This document shows positions 1 to 9,372 of a DNA stretch of 9,400 nt, in pieces (position 1 is the stretch's first letter; every line of letters begins with the position of its first letter). Location: positions 1-9,400 of the forward strand of contig JAHJSO010000132.1 in the NCBI GenBank assembly GCA_018830385.1, given 5' to 3'. The stretch comes from Elusimicrobiota bacterium. GTDB lineage: Bacteria > Elusimicrobiota > Endomicrobiia > CG1-02-37-114 > JAHJSO01. Made by a program: the position numbers and the translations under genes. The notes below the pieces were generated by a model. That model worked only from the letters and a program-made list of their open reading frames with translations, was not told where the DNA came from and did not search any database.

Positions 1-1413
1 CGTTATTTTCTCCATTATTCTTTTGTGAAAAGCATACTCGTATATTACCTTCGTCACAAAGATTGCCGTAAACATGCTCATCAGTATCCCTAAACTGAGC
101 GTTACTGCAAAACCCTTCACGGGCCCCGTCCCAAACTGAAAAAGAAAAACGGTTGCAATAAGCGTGGTGATATTTGAATCAATTATTGCGCTCAATGCCT
201 TCTCGTAACCCAGGTCAACGGCTACCCTGCTTGTCTTGCCTAACCCCAATTCATCCCTTATCCTCTCCAGAATCAGGACGTTCGCATCAACCGCCATTCC
301 CAGTGAAAGTATTATGCCTGCAATGCCGGGCATCGTAAGGGTTGCGTGAAAAGCGGCAAGCGCAGCCAAAAGCAGGACGAGGTTCAGGAGAAGGGCTATG
401 TCCGCTATAATTCCTGACAGGCGGTAATAGAAAAACACAAAAAATATAACCAGGACAAACCCTGTAATTGAAGCGATTGTCCCTGCCTTTATTGAGTCCT
501 CGCCGAGCGCAGGCCCGACCGTCCTTTCTTCAATAATCTTCACTGGCGCAGGCAGGGCGCCGGCCCTGAGGACGGTTGCGTAAAATTTCGCTTCCTCAAT
601 AGAGAAATTCCCTTCTATCACACCCTTGCCGTCGGGGATTCTTGAACGGATTACAGGCGCCGACTGGACGACGCCGTCCAGTATAATTGCCAGGTTCCTG
701 TTTATGTTTGACTCAGTTACCTTGGAAAATATCTTCGCTCCTTCCTTGTTAAACTCTATGCCCACCCTTGGAAGCCCGAACTCGCCGCCTAATTCAACCT
801 TTGCATTTACGAGGTGAGCCCCTGTGATTTGCTGGGACGATTCAATAATAAAAAACGAGTCCTCGCTCCTGCCTCCCATAAGGACGTGGCCTGTAGGCAC
901 AAGCGCAAGTATTTCCTCGTTTGTCTTTGCCTCGTCAAACCTTATTCCCAGATCACGCATTTTGTCCACAATCCTCGTTATACGCTCGGAATCATCCACC
1001 AGACGGAATTCCAGCAGGGCCGTTTTACCTATTATCGCCTTTGCCCTATCAGGGTCCTTTATGCCCGGCAGTTGCACGACAATCCACCTGTCTCCCTGAC
1101 GGACTATAAACGGCTCTGCAACCCCGAACTGGTCAACGCGGTTCCTGATAATTTCAATCGCCATTTCAACTGCATCCTGGACGTCCGTGTCCTTTCCAAG
1201 TTTGGTATCGTCTAATTCAAGTACGAGGTGAGACCCGCCTCGGAGGTCAAGCCCCAGGTTCAGTATCTTCCCAAGAATTTTATCCCTTGACGTCTCTAAT
1301 TTTTCGTGCTCTGCAGCGTCCATGGCGTACCACCTGACGGTGGGCAACAGAAGATATACCGAAGCCACCAGCACTGCAATAACAATCCATAATTTAATCT
1401 GTAGTTTTGTCAT
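1..1413 (-). CDS. secD: Protein translocase subunit SecD (3' end beyond the window)
   Basis: SecD works with SecF and YajC in the inner membrane, using the proton gradient to help pull exported proteins through SecYEG. The 471 visible codons are open to base 1 with no stop. Residues 1-11 are MTKLQIKLWIV, followed by a first membrane segment (about 7-25). NLGLDLRGG at 52-60 is the family signature. A large periplasmic part includes LAIILDGVVQSAPVI (about 245-259). Membrane segments resume near residue 312 and include GMAVDANVLILERIRDEL, in which Asp376 lies at the conserved VDAN motif implicated in proton transport. The start at 1413 has GGGAG about 6 nt upstream. It is last in the visible operon, 60 nt after HD-1. 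The window ends close to where a stand-alone SecD would stop, so a separate secF or a SecDF fusion are both possible. Confidence 0.97.
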   Translation of the reverse strand, partial: MTKLQIKLWIVIAVLVASVYLLLPTVRWYAMDAAEHEKLETSRDKILGKILNLGLDLRGGSHLVLELDDTKLGKDTDVQDAVEMAIEIIRNRVDQFGVAEPFIVRQGDRWIVVQLPGIKDPDRAKAIIGKTALLEFRLVDDSERITRIVDKMRDLGIRFDEAKTNEEILALVPTGHVLMGGRSEDSFFIIESSQQITGAHLVNAKVELGGEFGLPRVGIEFNKEGAKIFSKVTESNINRNLAIILDGVVQSAPVIRSRIPDGKGVIEGNFSIEEAKFYATVLRAGALPAPVKIIEERTVGPALGEDSIKAGTIASITGFVLVIFFVFFYYRLSGIIADIALLLNLVLLLAALAAFHATLTMPGIAGIILSLGMAVDANVLILERIRDELGLGKTSRVAVDLGYEKALSAIIDSNITTLIATVFLFQFGTGPVKGFAVTLSLGILMSMFTAIFVTKVIYEYAFHKRIMEKIT

Positions 1414-1423
1414 TGAACGCTCC

Positions 1424-1469
1424 CGTCCCGGGCGATCACCGACCCGCGCTCGTTATTCCTCGCGGGACG
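1424..1469 (-). promoter_or_regulatory. Candidate leader structure ahead of secD: two mutually exclusive hairpins
   Basis: The 60-nt gap between HD-1 and secD is much longer than other junctions in the operon. In the transcript, arm A (1469-1461, CGTCCCGCG) can pair with arm B (1448-1443, CGCGGG; 12-nt loop) or, through CGTCCCG, with arm C (1430-1424, CGGGACG; 32-nt loop). Arm C runs straight into the GGAG ribosome-binding region of secD. A:B pairing would leave that site free; A:C pairing would partly hide it. Arm A starts only 4 nt after the HD-1 stop, so a ribosome finishing HD-1 could cover it. The pairings are visible in the sequence; a regulatory role is inference, and GC-rich chance pairing is the alternative. 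Confidence 0.3.
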
Positions 1470-1473
1470 ACCC

Positions 1474-2136
1474 TCACAGTAGTTTTTTCTCGTTTATCAG
1501 GAGTTCAAAATTACATCCCAGGAATTTCGCCGCCCTGCGGCAGATTATCATCCTTGACATAAATATCTCAAAATACTCCATCACCTGGGAAATTTTGCTG
1601 TCAATCGTCAATTCAAGTGTAATCGTCTTTTTGGCCGGGTCAACCCTGAGAAAGCTCCTCTCAACCGCATAGTTAACCCTGTCGTGTATGTCAAAACATA
1701 TCATCTGCGGGTTGCGTACCCTCGTCTTGTGCACGTCGGATTTGTCGGCGAGAATCAGCGCGGCAGCAACCGGGTTCACCGGGTCGCCCGTTTCCTCCTC
1801 GTGGTTGCCGATGGCGGAAACAACCATGGCAATTTCATTCACCGGCATGTTTAACTCCTCAAGGATGTATATTGATATCATCGCGCTTGACTGTCCATGG
1901 TCATGCCTGTTAACCACATTGCCTATGTCGTGCAGGTAAGCAGCGATACTGGCGAGTTCAGGCATGGGCTCCTCGTAGTTGAGGTAGCGCAAAACGTTGT
2001 GAGCGATGTTTGCCACTAAACTGACGTGGCGGAAACCGTGTTCCGTAAAGCCGAGCGCTCCCAGGTAACTGTTCGCCGCTTCAATAAACTCCTTGACAAG
2101 CGGATGGTTTTTTACCGTTTCAAGTGATACAGTCAT
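1474..2136 (-). CDS. HD-domain phosphohydrolase paralog 1 (HD-1), function unknown
   Basis: This 220-residue protein has no signal peptide or membrane segment, so it is probably cytoplasmic. The metal site pattern is complete: His37 (EHGFRH), His69-Asp70 (LHDIGN), His80 (DHGQ), His112 (IGNHEE) and Asp131 (LADKSDVH). This H...HD...H...H...D layout resembles two-metal HD enzymes of the HD-GYP/PgpH type, though no GYP motif is present. A well-conserved C-terminal half follows: DIHDRVNYAV (149-158) and VMEYFEIF-SRM--CRRAA-FLGC-FEL (185-212). It aligns with HD-2 (4638-5297) over its whole length without internal gaps; I count about 99 identities in 219 positions by hand. It starts 5 nt after the yajC stop, with AGGGG 10 nt upstream of ATG, and precedes secD. 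HD enzymes usually cleave phosphate esters, often of nucleotides; the substrate here is unknown. Confidence 0.88.
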   Translation of the reverse strand: MTVSLETVKNHPLVKEFIEAANSYLGALGFTEHGFRHVSLVANIAHNVLRYLNYEEPMPELASIAAYLHDIGNVVNRHDHGQSSAMISIYILEELNMPVNEIAMVVSAIGNHEEETGDPVNPVAAALILADKSDVHKTRVRNPQMICFDIHDRVNYAVERSFLRVDPAKKTITLELTIDSKISQVMEYFEIFMSRMIICRRAAKFLGCNFELLINEKKLL

Positions 2137-2141
2137 TTTAT

Positions 2142-2429
2142 TTAAGCCCCTAATTTTTCCGGTTTAACGACCGTGGTAATGGCATTTTTTGCAAGCTGAA
2201 CTTTCGTATTATCGTCAATCCTCAACTCAACCGAATCAGCCCTGACGTTCACGACCGTCCCGTAAATGCCTCCCGACGTTATAACCTGGTCATCCTTTTT
2301 AACGCCCGCTATCATCTTCTGCCTTTCCTTCTCCTTCTTCTGCTGGGGCCTTATCAGCAGGAAATAAAAAATAAAGAAGATAACCAGAAAAGGGAACATT
2401 GAAGAAAGTGGGTTAACTTGTTTTTCCAT
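2142..2429 (-). CDS. yajC: Preprotein translocase accessory subunit YajC
   Basis: YajC is a small single-span inner-membrane protein that associates with SecDF and SecYEG. The 95-residue product has a hydrophobic N-terminal helix (about residues 11-26), then the family motif LLIRPQQKKEKERQKM, and a small soluble domain with DQVITSGGIYGTVVNV. Length fits the family. Start choice: a GTG at 2438 overlaps the preceding stop (GTGA), but the Shine-Dalgarno AAGGAG lies only 1 nt before that GTG and 10 nt before the ATG at 2429, so the ATG is preferred. Its position two genes ahead of secD matches the classic yajC-secD pairing, except that HD-1 lies between them. Confidence 0.96.
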   Translation of the reverse strand: MEKQVNPLSSMFPFLVIFFIFYFLLIRPQQKKEKERQKMIAGVKKDDQVITSGGIYGTVVNVRADSVELRIDDNTKVQLAKNAITTVVKPEKLGA

Positions 2430-2434
2430 GTCAT

Positions 2435-5297
<2,863 letters not shown>

Positions 5298-5310
5298 TTT
5301 GGTTTCCCCT

Positions 5311-6378
5311 TCACAAAATCAGCATTGCGTCCCCGTACGAATAAAACCTGTATTTATTCTTTATCGCTTCCCTGTATGAATGGAAGATAATTTCAGCGCC
5401 TGCGAAAGCGCTTACGAGCGCAAGCGGGGTGGTCATCGGCAAATGAAAGTTAGTAATAAGCGCATCTATTGTTTTAAACCTGTATCCGGGATAAATAAAA
5501 AGATCCGTCTCGCCTGAAAACGCCCTGACGCACCCGTCCTCATCCGAGGACGCCTCAAGTGACCGGACAACGCTTGTGCCGACTCCAAACACCCTCCCGC
5601 CTTTTCTCCTGCAAAGGTTTACTCTTTCTGCCGCCCCTTCGCTGACTTCAAAATATTCAGGGAGCATCTTGTGCTCATGGACGTTTTCCGTCCTTATGGG
5701 CCTGAACGTCCCCCATCCGATATGGAGTAAAATCCGGACAACCTCAACGCCTTTTTTTTCCAGTTGTCCGAGCAGGTCATGCGTAAAATGGAGGCCTGCA
5801 GTGGGGCACGCAACCGAACCGGTAACGTCAGCATAGACCGTCTGGTATCTCTCAAAATCTGTCCCGTGTACTTCATCGCGCACACCGGCGTTCCCGGATT
5901 GCTCCCCGGAGCCATCTCTGTGGATATAGGGAGGCAGGGGCATAATGCCGTATTTTTCAAGGAGCGCAAAAACGTCAACCCCGTCCCGGAACTCAATAAT
6001 GTATTCCCCGTTACCAGTCCTGCCGACACACTTCGCCCCCGTAGTGTCGGGGAAAACGACTGACCTGCCCAGGAGGTCCCTGCGTGAGAGCACCGTCCAC
6101 CTGTTGTTCAAACCGCTTTTCAGAAAAAGCAATTCAACCCTGCCGCCCGTATCCTTGTTGCAGAATATCTTTGCAGGGAAAACCTTCGTATTGTTTATAA
6201 CGATACAGTCGCCGGGCCGGACATAGTTTAATATGTCGGAAAATCTTTTGTGTTCAATCATCGGTTCCCCGCCGCCATTCCGGCTTAAAACAAGCAACCT
6301 GCTGTTTTCCCGTTCCTGAGACGGCGACTGCGCAATTAACTCCTCCGGGAGTGAATAATCTAATTTTATTCTTCCCAT
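5311..6378 (-). CDS. queA: S-adenosylmethionine:tRNA ribosyltransferase-isomerase QueA
   Basis: QueA transfers and isomerises the ribosyl part of S-adenosylmethionine onto preQ1-34 of tRNA, giving epoxyqueuosine. The 355-residue product shows the family motifs in order: LIAQSPSQERENSRLLVL (14-31), CIVINNTKVFPAK (58-70), GIMPLPPYIHR (144-154), RYQTVYA (177-183), GSVACPTAGLHFT (187-199), HIGWGTFRPI (219-228), VGTSVVRSLE (266-275), LITNFHLP (307-314) and a final YRFYSYGDAM. It is slightly longer than typical because of an insertion at about 155-172. Two usually well-conserved spots vary (ACPTAG for AAPTAG; PMTTP for PKSTL), without loss of core motifs. ATG has AGG 9 nt upstream and overlaps the spoIID-like gene by 13 nt. 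Confidence 0.98.
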   Translation of the reverse strand: MGRIKLDYSLPEELIAQSPSQERENSRLLVLSRNGGGEPMIEHKRFSDILNYVRPGDCIVINNTKVFPAKIFCNKDTGGRVELLFLKSGLNNRWTVLSRRDLLGRSVVFPDTTGAKCVGRTGNGEYIIEFRDGVDVFALLEKYGIMPLPPYIHRDGSGEQSGNAGVRDEVHGTDFERYQTVYADVTGSVACPTAGLHFTHDLLGQLEKKGVEVVRILLHIGWGTFRPIRTENVHEHKMLPEYFEVSEGAAERVNLCRRKGGRVFGVGTSVVRSLEASSDEDGCVRAFSGETDLFIYPGYRFKTIDALITNFHLPMTTPLALVSAFAGAEIIFHSYREAIKNKYRFYSYGDAMLIL

Positions 6379-7550
6379 GTATCAACCTTTGTTCCATGAT
6401 AGTAGAAATGAATAATCTTTTTATAATTCCATCCCTTTTCAGAAAGATGCTTCGCTCCCCACTGGCACATGCCCACCCCGTGTCCCCAGCCGTAGCCGCT
6501 GAACCTGAAAGTATTTTTGTCTATTTTTTTTATAAAATCAAGTTTGGTGCTCTTGATAAGCCACGGGTCAACAATCAAACGGAATCTCGCCGCCCTGACA
6601 TTGAGCGTTGCCGTCCCTCCTGTTTTTTTTATATACTTAATAAAAAATGCAGCGTTCCTGCCTGAATTATTTTTTTTACCGGGGATGATGGAAACAATAC
6701 CTCTTATGTCCTTGTAATCCGCTGTTTCCATTTTCTTTATTATAAAATCTTCCTTTACGTCTTTTGTCCATCTGAAATGAGGGCTTGCTACGCAGTACCT
6801 GTCCCGGACTCCGTACAAGTATTCGGGGACGTTCCCGCCCCACGACCACACGTATTTGGGGTTTTCCGTGTGTCCGCCGCAAGAAGCGTGGTAAACAGCC
6901 GAAATCAGGTTTCCCTTGTACGTAACCACCTCGCCCCTGGTCAGCTCAACCGCCCTATTCGTCCTGCTGTTCTCTCCCTCTGCCCCGGCATAAACCTGGC
7001 AGTGGACTTTGTTGCACAAATCATGGCCGTCATCTTTGTGCTTGCCTAAATTTGACATTGCATACGTGCGTGAAACGACCGCCTGCGCCTTTAATGCCTC
7101 CATATCCCATGCAGGGTTGACCTCATGTGGCAGCACACCCGCCAGATAACTTTCAATCCCCAATTCGTTTATTACGTTAAGTTTGCCTTTTCTGTTTTTC
7201 TTAATCAATACGCTGTCCCTGTATCGCCTGCCGTTAATTCTGATTGACCCTGCCCCGTCACCCGGGACAATCCTTACCCCGCCTGATAATACCTTCATAT
7301 CGTCAAAAAGGATGCCCCCGCTGAACGGCTGCACAAGGCATATATTCTCTCCTGTGAATTGCTTTTTTTCGCCGTCGTTAAGGGCATAGACGGCATAGTC
7401 GCCCTCGCATCCGAGATTTATTTTGTCCGCGTCGGTAATAATTGAAACCCGTATAATGGTTTCAGGTAAACGCCTGCAGTCCGCCGGGATACACAGGGCG
7501 ATAAATCCTGCCAGGACGCCGCCCGTCCATAATAATCCTTTAATTTTCAC
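6366..7550 (-). CDS. SpoIID/LytB-domain envelope protein (putative peptidoglycan lytic transglycosylase)
   Basis: SpoIID-family enzymes cut glycan strands of peptidoglycan lacking stem peptides. The 394-residue product begins with a short hydrophobic stretch (about 5-22), likely a signal peptide or anchor, so it should act outside the cytoplasm. The core reads INELGIESYLAGVLPHEV-P-W--EALKAQAVVSRTYA (127-164), with Glu143 at the position of the catalytic glutamate of SpoIID. CNKVHCQVYAG (179-189) and SCGGHTE (223-229) supply conserved cysteines, and the C-terminal GYGWGHGVGMCQWGA (352-366) is the strongest family signature. It starts at GTG with GGAGG 9 nt upstream, in a GTGA overlap with queH. 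The domain occurs in many non-sporulating bacteria, so it does not prove sporulation. A SpoIID-like gene beside queA is a familiar clostridial arrangement. Confidence 0.92.
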   Translation of the reverse strand: MKIKGLLWTGGVLAGFIALCIPADCRRLPETIIRVSIITDADKINLGCEGDYAVYALNDGEKKQFTGENICLVQPFSGGILFDDMKVLSGGVRIVPGDGAGSIRINGRRYRDSVLIKKNRKGKLNVINELGIESYLAGVLPHEVNPAWDMEALKAQAVVSRTYAMSNLGKHKDDGHDLCNKVHCQVYAGAEGENSRTNRAVELTRGEVVTYKGNLISAVYHASCGGHTENPKYVWSWGGNVPEYLYGVRDRYCVASPHFRWTKDVKEDFIIKKMETADYKDIRGIVSIIPGKKNNSGRNAAFFIKYIKKTGGTATLNVRAARFRLIVDPWLIKSTKLDFIKKIDKNTFRFSGYGWGHGVGMCQWGAKHLSEKGWNYKKIIHFYYHGTKVDTWEE

Positions 7551-8188
7551 AATGCCTGCCCTCCGGCAACAACCTCCCGTTTATTCCGCACAGCGACCCT
7601 TTGTTCAAACTCCCTGTATGAGAAAACACAACCACAGTACTTCTGCATGTAGAGCCCTTTCTGCCGGACAACGTCTCTGCCTCTATAAAATTCCTGCCTG
7701 AAATCCCTGTCTATGAACTCTACGCCTGAAACACCCGATGCCTCTTCGCCTGCCTGTCTGACGAGGTCGTGTTTCTGGTACGGGCTTGAAAGCAGGGTTG
7801 TTGAAAAATGCCCGAACCCGCCGTCCTTTGCTGCGAGAGCGGTTTCACGCAACCTCATCGCGTAACATTTCCCGCACCTTTCCGGCTCCCGGACAGAACC
7901 GCCTATTTCAGAAAGCCACGCGTCGTTTAATTCCTGTCCCTGGCTGCCGTCCGGTGAATAAGCCTCTTTGCGTCCCGAAGTTCTGGCGGCATACCCGTCC
8001 TTAACCAATATGGCGTATCCCTTATCAAACTCCCTGAGCGAGGAAAGCCGCCTTGTGTTTTCTTCCGCAGGGTAAATATTCGGGTTAAACCAGAAACCGG
8101 CTACCTCACTGAAGTTTTTCCTGAAAAATTCCAGCACGGCGGGAGTACAAACGGCGCAACAGTGGTGCAGTAAAATTCTATTTCTCAT
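7547..8188 (-). CDS. queH: Epoxyqueuosine reductase QueH
   Basis: QueH (formerly DUF208) reduces epoxyqueuosine-34 to queuosine and replaces the cobalamin-dependent QueG in many bacteria. The 213 residues show RILLHHCCAVCTP (4-16; Cys10, Cys11, Cys14), RCGKCYAMRL (104-113; Cys105, Cys108), FSTTLLSSPYQKHD (128-141), the DF motif (162-163), and YCGCVFS (184-190; Cys185, Cys187). These cysteines match the family set for the iron-sulfur cluster and redox pair. A loop at about 63-100 makes it a little longer than usual. Start choice: a TTG at 8197 is in frame, but the only Shine-Dalgarno (AGG) abuts it directly, while ATG 8188 lies 9 nt downstream of that AGG. It is the first gene of the operon, about 25 nt after the expected transcription start. 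Confidence 0.95.
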   Translation of the reverse strand: MRNRILLHHCCAVCTPAVLEFFRKNFSEVAGFWFNPNIYPAEENTRRLSSLREFDKGYAILVKDGYAARTSGRKEAYSPDGSQGQELNDAWLSEIGGSVREPERCGKCYAMRLRETALAAKDGGFGHFSTTLLSSPYQKHDLVRQAGEEASGVSGVEFIDRDFRQEFYRGRDVVRQKGLYMQKYCGCVFSYREFEQRVAVRNKREVVAGGQAL

Positions 8189-8220
8189 AAGTGTCAACCT
8201 AATTTTTTCCGTGAAACATT

Positions 8221-8249
8221 ATTATACATAATTTATTAAAAATTGTCAA
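8221..8249 (-). promoter_or_regulatory. Perfect-consensus sigma-70 promoter of the queH-secD operon
   Basis: On the minus strand TTGACA (8249-8244) is followed by a 17-nt AT-rich spacer and TATAAT (8226-8221). Both hexamers and the spacing match consensus exactly. Transcription would begin near 8213-8215, leaving a leader of about 25 nt before the queH ATG (8188). The -35 box begins 24 nt past the HDAC-family stop, in the only open gap between these genes, so it separates the two transcription units. No operator-like palindrome or riboswitch-sized leader is present, so expression looks constitutive. Confidence 0.85.
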
Positions 8250-8272
8250 AAATGTGAGGGGTGGAAATGCAG

Positions 8273-9124
8273 TTAACCGCCAAAACCGACAAGAAAATTG
8301 TATATACATTCAGGCAGGTCGGGGCTGTAACCACCCTCAAGAACTGCATATCTCGGAAGGTTGAGTTCTGATATGTGTTCCCCTATTTTTCTATAAGTCG
8401 TTTTCTCTAAATTCATCTGCGTTAGCGGGTCGCCGCGGTACGTATCAAACCCGGCGGAAACAGCCAGGACCTCCGGCCCGAACTCCCTGATTTTCCCGAT
8501 TGCCGTATCCAGGACAGACATGTACATTTTTTCGTCTGTCCCGGGGGAAAGGGGGAAATTCAGGCAATTGTCCTGCGAGCGGTGTCCCGTGCCGGGATAC
8601 AGCGGCACCTGGTGGAGTGAAACAAACAGCGCCCTTTTGTCTCCCAGAAAAATATCCTGCGTCCCGTTCCCGTGGTGACAGTCAATATCCAGAATCGCCG
8701 CCCTGCCGATATCCTTTTCAGACAGCAGTTTCAGCACGGATATAGCGATGTTGTTAAAATAGCAAAAACCCCCTAACCTACTCCTTGTGGCATGATGTCC
8801 CGGCGGTCTCATAAGGGAGAAGTGCGGCTCATTAAAACACCCGTCCCCCGCCATACAGGCAGCGCCTGCCGAAAGGACAGCATACTCATATATACCGTTA
8901 TAGTCGGGGGTGTCCGGGTCATTGAAGCCCCCCGATTTAACCTCGTCAAGCAGGGACCGTGTGTGCGCGCGGAGAATGTCCTGCGTCCGACACCCTGCCG
9001 GGTTAACGAATTCCCAGTTCTTTTTCAGCAGGTAATCATATGTTCCCGTAACCCTCACAGGTGACTCCGGGTGCCCCATCTGCCCGTATTCACTACACTT
9101 TTTGGAATATATAATTTTTATCAT
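8273..9124 (-). CDS. Histone deacetylase/AcuC/AphA-family zinc amidohydrolase
   Basis: The family removes acetyl groups from acetyl-lysine or acetylated polyamines. With ATG at 9124 the product is 283 residues. Active-site elements are intact: RPPGHHA (His110-His111), the zinc ligands Asp148 and His150 in DIDCHHGNG, Asp227 in SAGFDTYRGDPL, and the transition-state tyrosine Tyr266 in LEGGY. HPESPVRV (18-25) and GGFCYFNN (118-125) are further hallmarks. Start choice: the frame stays open to 9277, but the extra 51 codons are translated intergenic repeat sequence, whereas MIKIIYS at 9124 begins like a family member; a GGGGG tract 11 nt upstream is a weak ribosome-binding site. Substrate cannot be told from sequence: protein lysine, acetyl-CoA synthetase (AcuC-like) or acetylpolyamine are all possible. 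Confidence 0.93.
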   Translation of the reverse strand: MIKIIYSKKCSEYGQMGHPESPVRVTGTYDYLLKKNWEFVNPAGCRTQDILRAHTRSLLDEVKSGGFNDPDTPDYNGIYEYAVLSAGAACMAGDGCFNEPHFSLMRPPGHHATRSRLGGFCYFNNIAISVLKLLSEKDIGRAAILDIDCHHGNGTQDIFLGDKRALFVSLHQVPLYPGTGHRSQDNCLNFPLSPGTDEKMYMSVLDTAIGKIREFGPEVLAVSAGFDTYRGDPLTQMNLEKTTYRKIGEHISELNLPRYAVLEGGYSPDLPECIYNFLVGFGG

Positions 9125-9148
9125 ACTCGGATTAACCCCCTGCAATGT

Positions 9149-9182
9149 GTCATTGCGAGCGACCAAAGGGAGCGTGGCAATC
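9149..9182 (+). repeat. Dispersed palindromic repeat, copy 1 (forward)
   Basis: Begins GTCATTGCGAG and ends GGCAATC. The ATTGC and GCAAT ends can pair, making an imperfect hairpin. Same orientation as copy 2, from which it is separated by 5 nt. Confidence 0.8.
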
Positions 9183-9187
9183 AAAAT

Positions 9188-9217
9188 GTCATTGCGAGCC
9201 CGAAGGGCGTGGCAATC
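9188..9217 (+). repeat. Dispersed palindromic repeat, copy 2 (forward)
   Basis: The shortest copy (30 bp), with the same GTCATTGCGAG and GGCAATC ends. The centre GCCCGAAGGGC forms a perfect 4-bp stem around GAA inside the outer ATTGC/GCAAT stem. Confidence 0.82.
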
Positions 9218-9230
9218 TGTGTTCAAAGTT

Positions 9231-9271
9231 GAGATTGCTTCCCACCACGCTTCGCTCGTGGTCGCAATGAC
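9231..9271 (-). repeat. Dispersed palindromic repeat, copy 3 (reverse)
   Basis: Reads GAGATTGCTT... to ...CGCAATGAC on the plus strand, the inverse of copies 1 and 2. At 41 bp it is the longest copy, with an inner CCACG/CGTGG stem. Its flanks are complementary to those of copy 2, so the two can fold into a larger hairpin. Confidence 0.82.
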
Positions 9272-9280
9272 AGACATATC

Positions 9281-9315
9281 GAGATTGCTTCGTCGCTAAC
9301 GCTCCTCGCAATGAC
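9281..9315 (-). repeat. Dispersed palindromic repeat, copy 4 (reverse)
   Basis: Reads GAGATTGCTTCGTCGC... to ...CTCGCAATGAC on the plus strand, same orientation as copy 3 and 9 nt from it. It can pair with copy 1 across the cluster. Its core (GAGGAGCG...CGACGAAGCAATC on the minus strand) is the version I most associate from memory with repeats scattered through environmental genomes. Confidence 0.82.
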
Positions 9316-9342
9316 AAATATCAAGATACTTAATACGTTTGC

Positions 9343-9372
9343 ATTATATTATCGGCTCAACCCTTATATCAA
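9343..9372 (-). promoter_or_regulatory. Candidate promoter for the HDAC-family gene
   Basis: On the minus strand TTGATA (9372-9367), an 18-nt spacer and TATAAT (9348-9343) form a near-consensus sigma-70 promoter inside the end of the upstream gene; the -10 box overlaps its TAA stop. Transcription from here would give the HDAC-family mRNA a leader of about 210 nt containing all four palindromic repeats. AT-rich chance matches are possible, and read-through from the upstream gene is the alternative. Confidence 0.35.

Noticed and set aside
6620..6680. Frameshift-prone runs of T (A in the transcript) inside the spoIID-like gene
   Set aside because: The frame is continuous through both runs into the C-terminal GWGHGVGMCQWGA motif, so there is no sign of a frameshift or pseudogene.
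6366..7550. SpoIID as proof of an endospore former
   Set aside because: SpoIID/LytB domains are widespread in non-sporulating bacteria, and no other sporulation gene is in the window.
8189..8197. TTG start for queH and a second -35 box (TTGACA at 8197-8192)
   Set aside because: The AGG ribosome-binding site directly abuts the TTG, so only ATG 8188 has usable spacing; no -10 box lies at the proper distance from this second TTGACA.
8198..8272. A rho-independent terminator after the HDAC-family gene
   Set aside because: No GC-rich stem followed by a T tract is visible on the minus strand; the gap is mostly occupied by the queH promoter.
9149..9315. CRISPR array
   Set aside because: The four repeats are in mixed orientation, vary in length and centre, and lie 5 to 13 nt apart rather than around uniform spacers; no cas gene is present.
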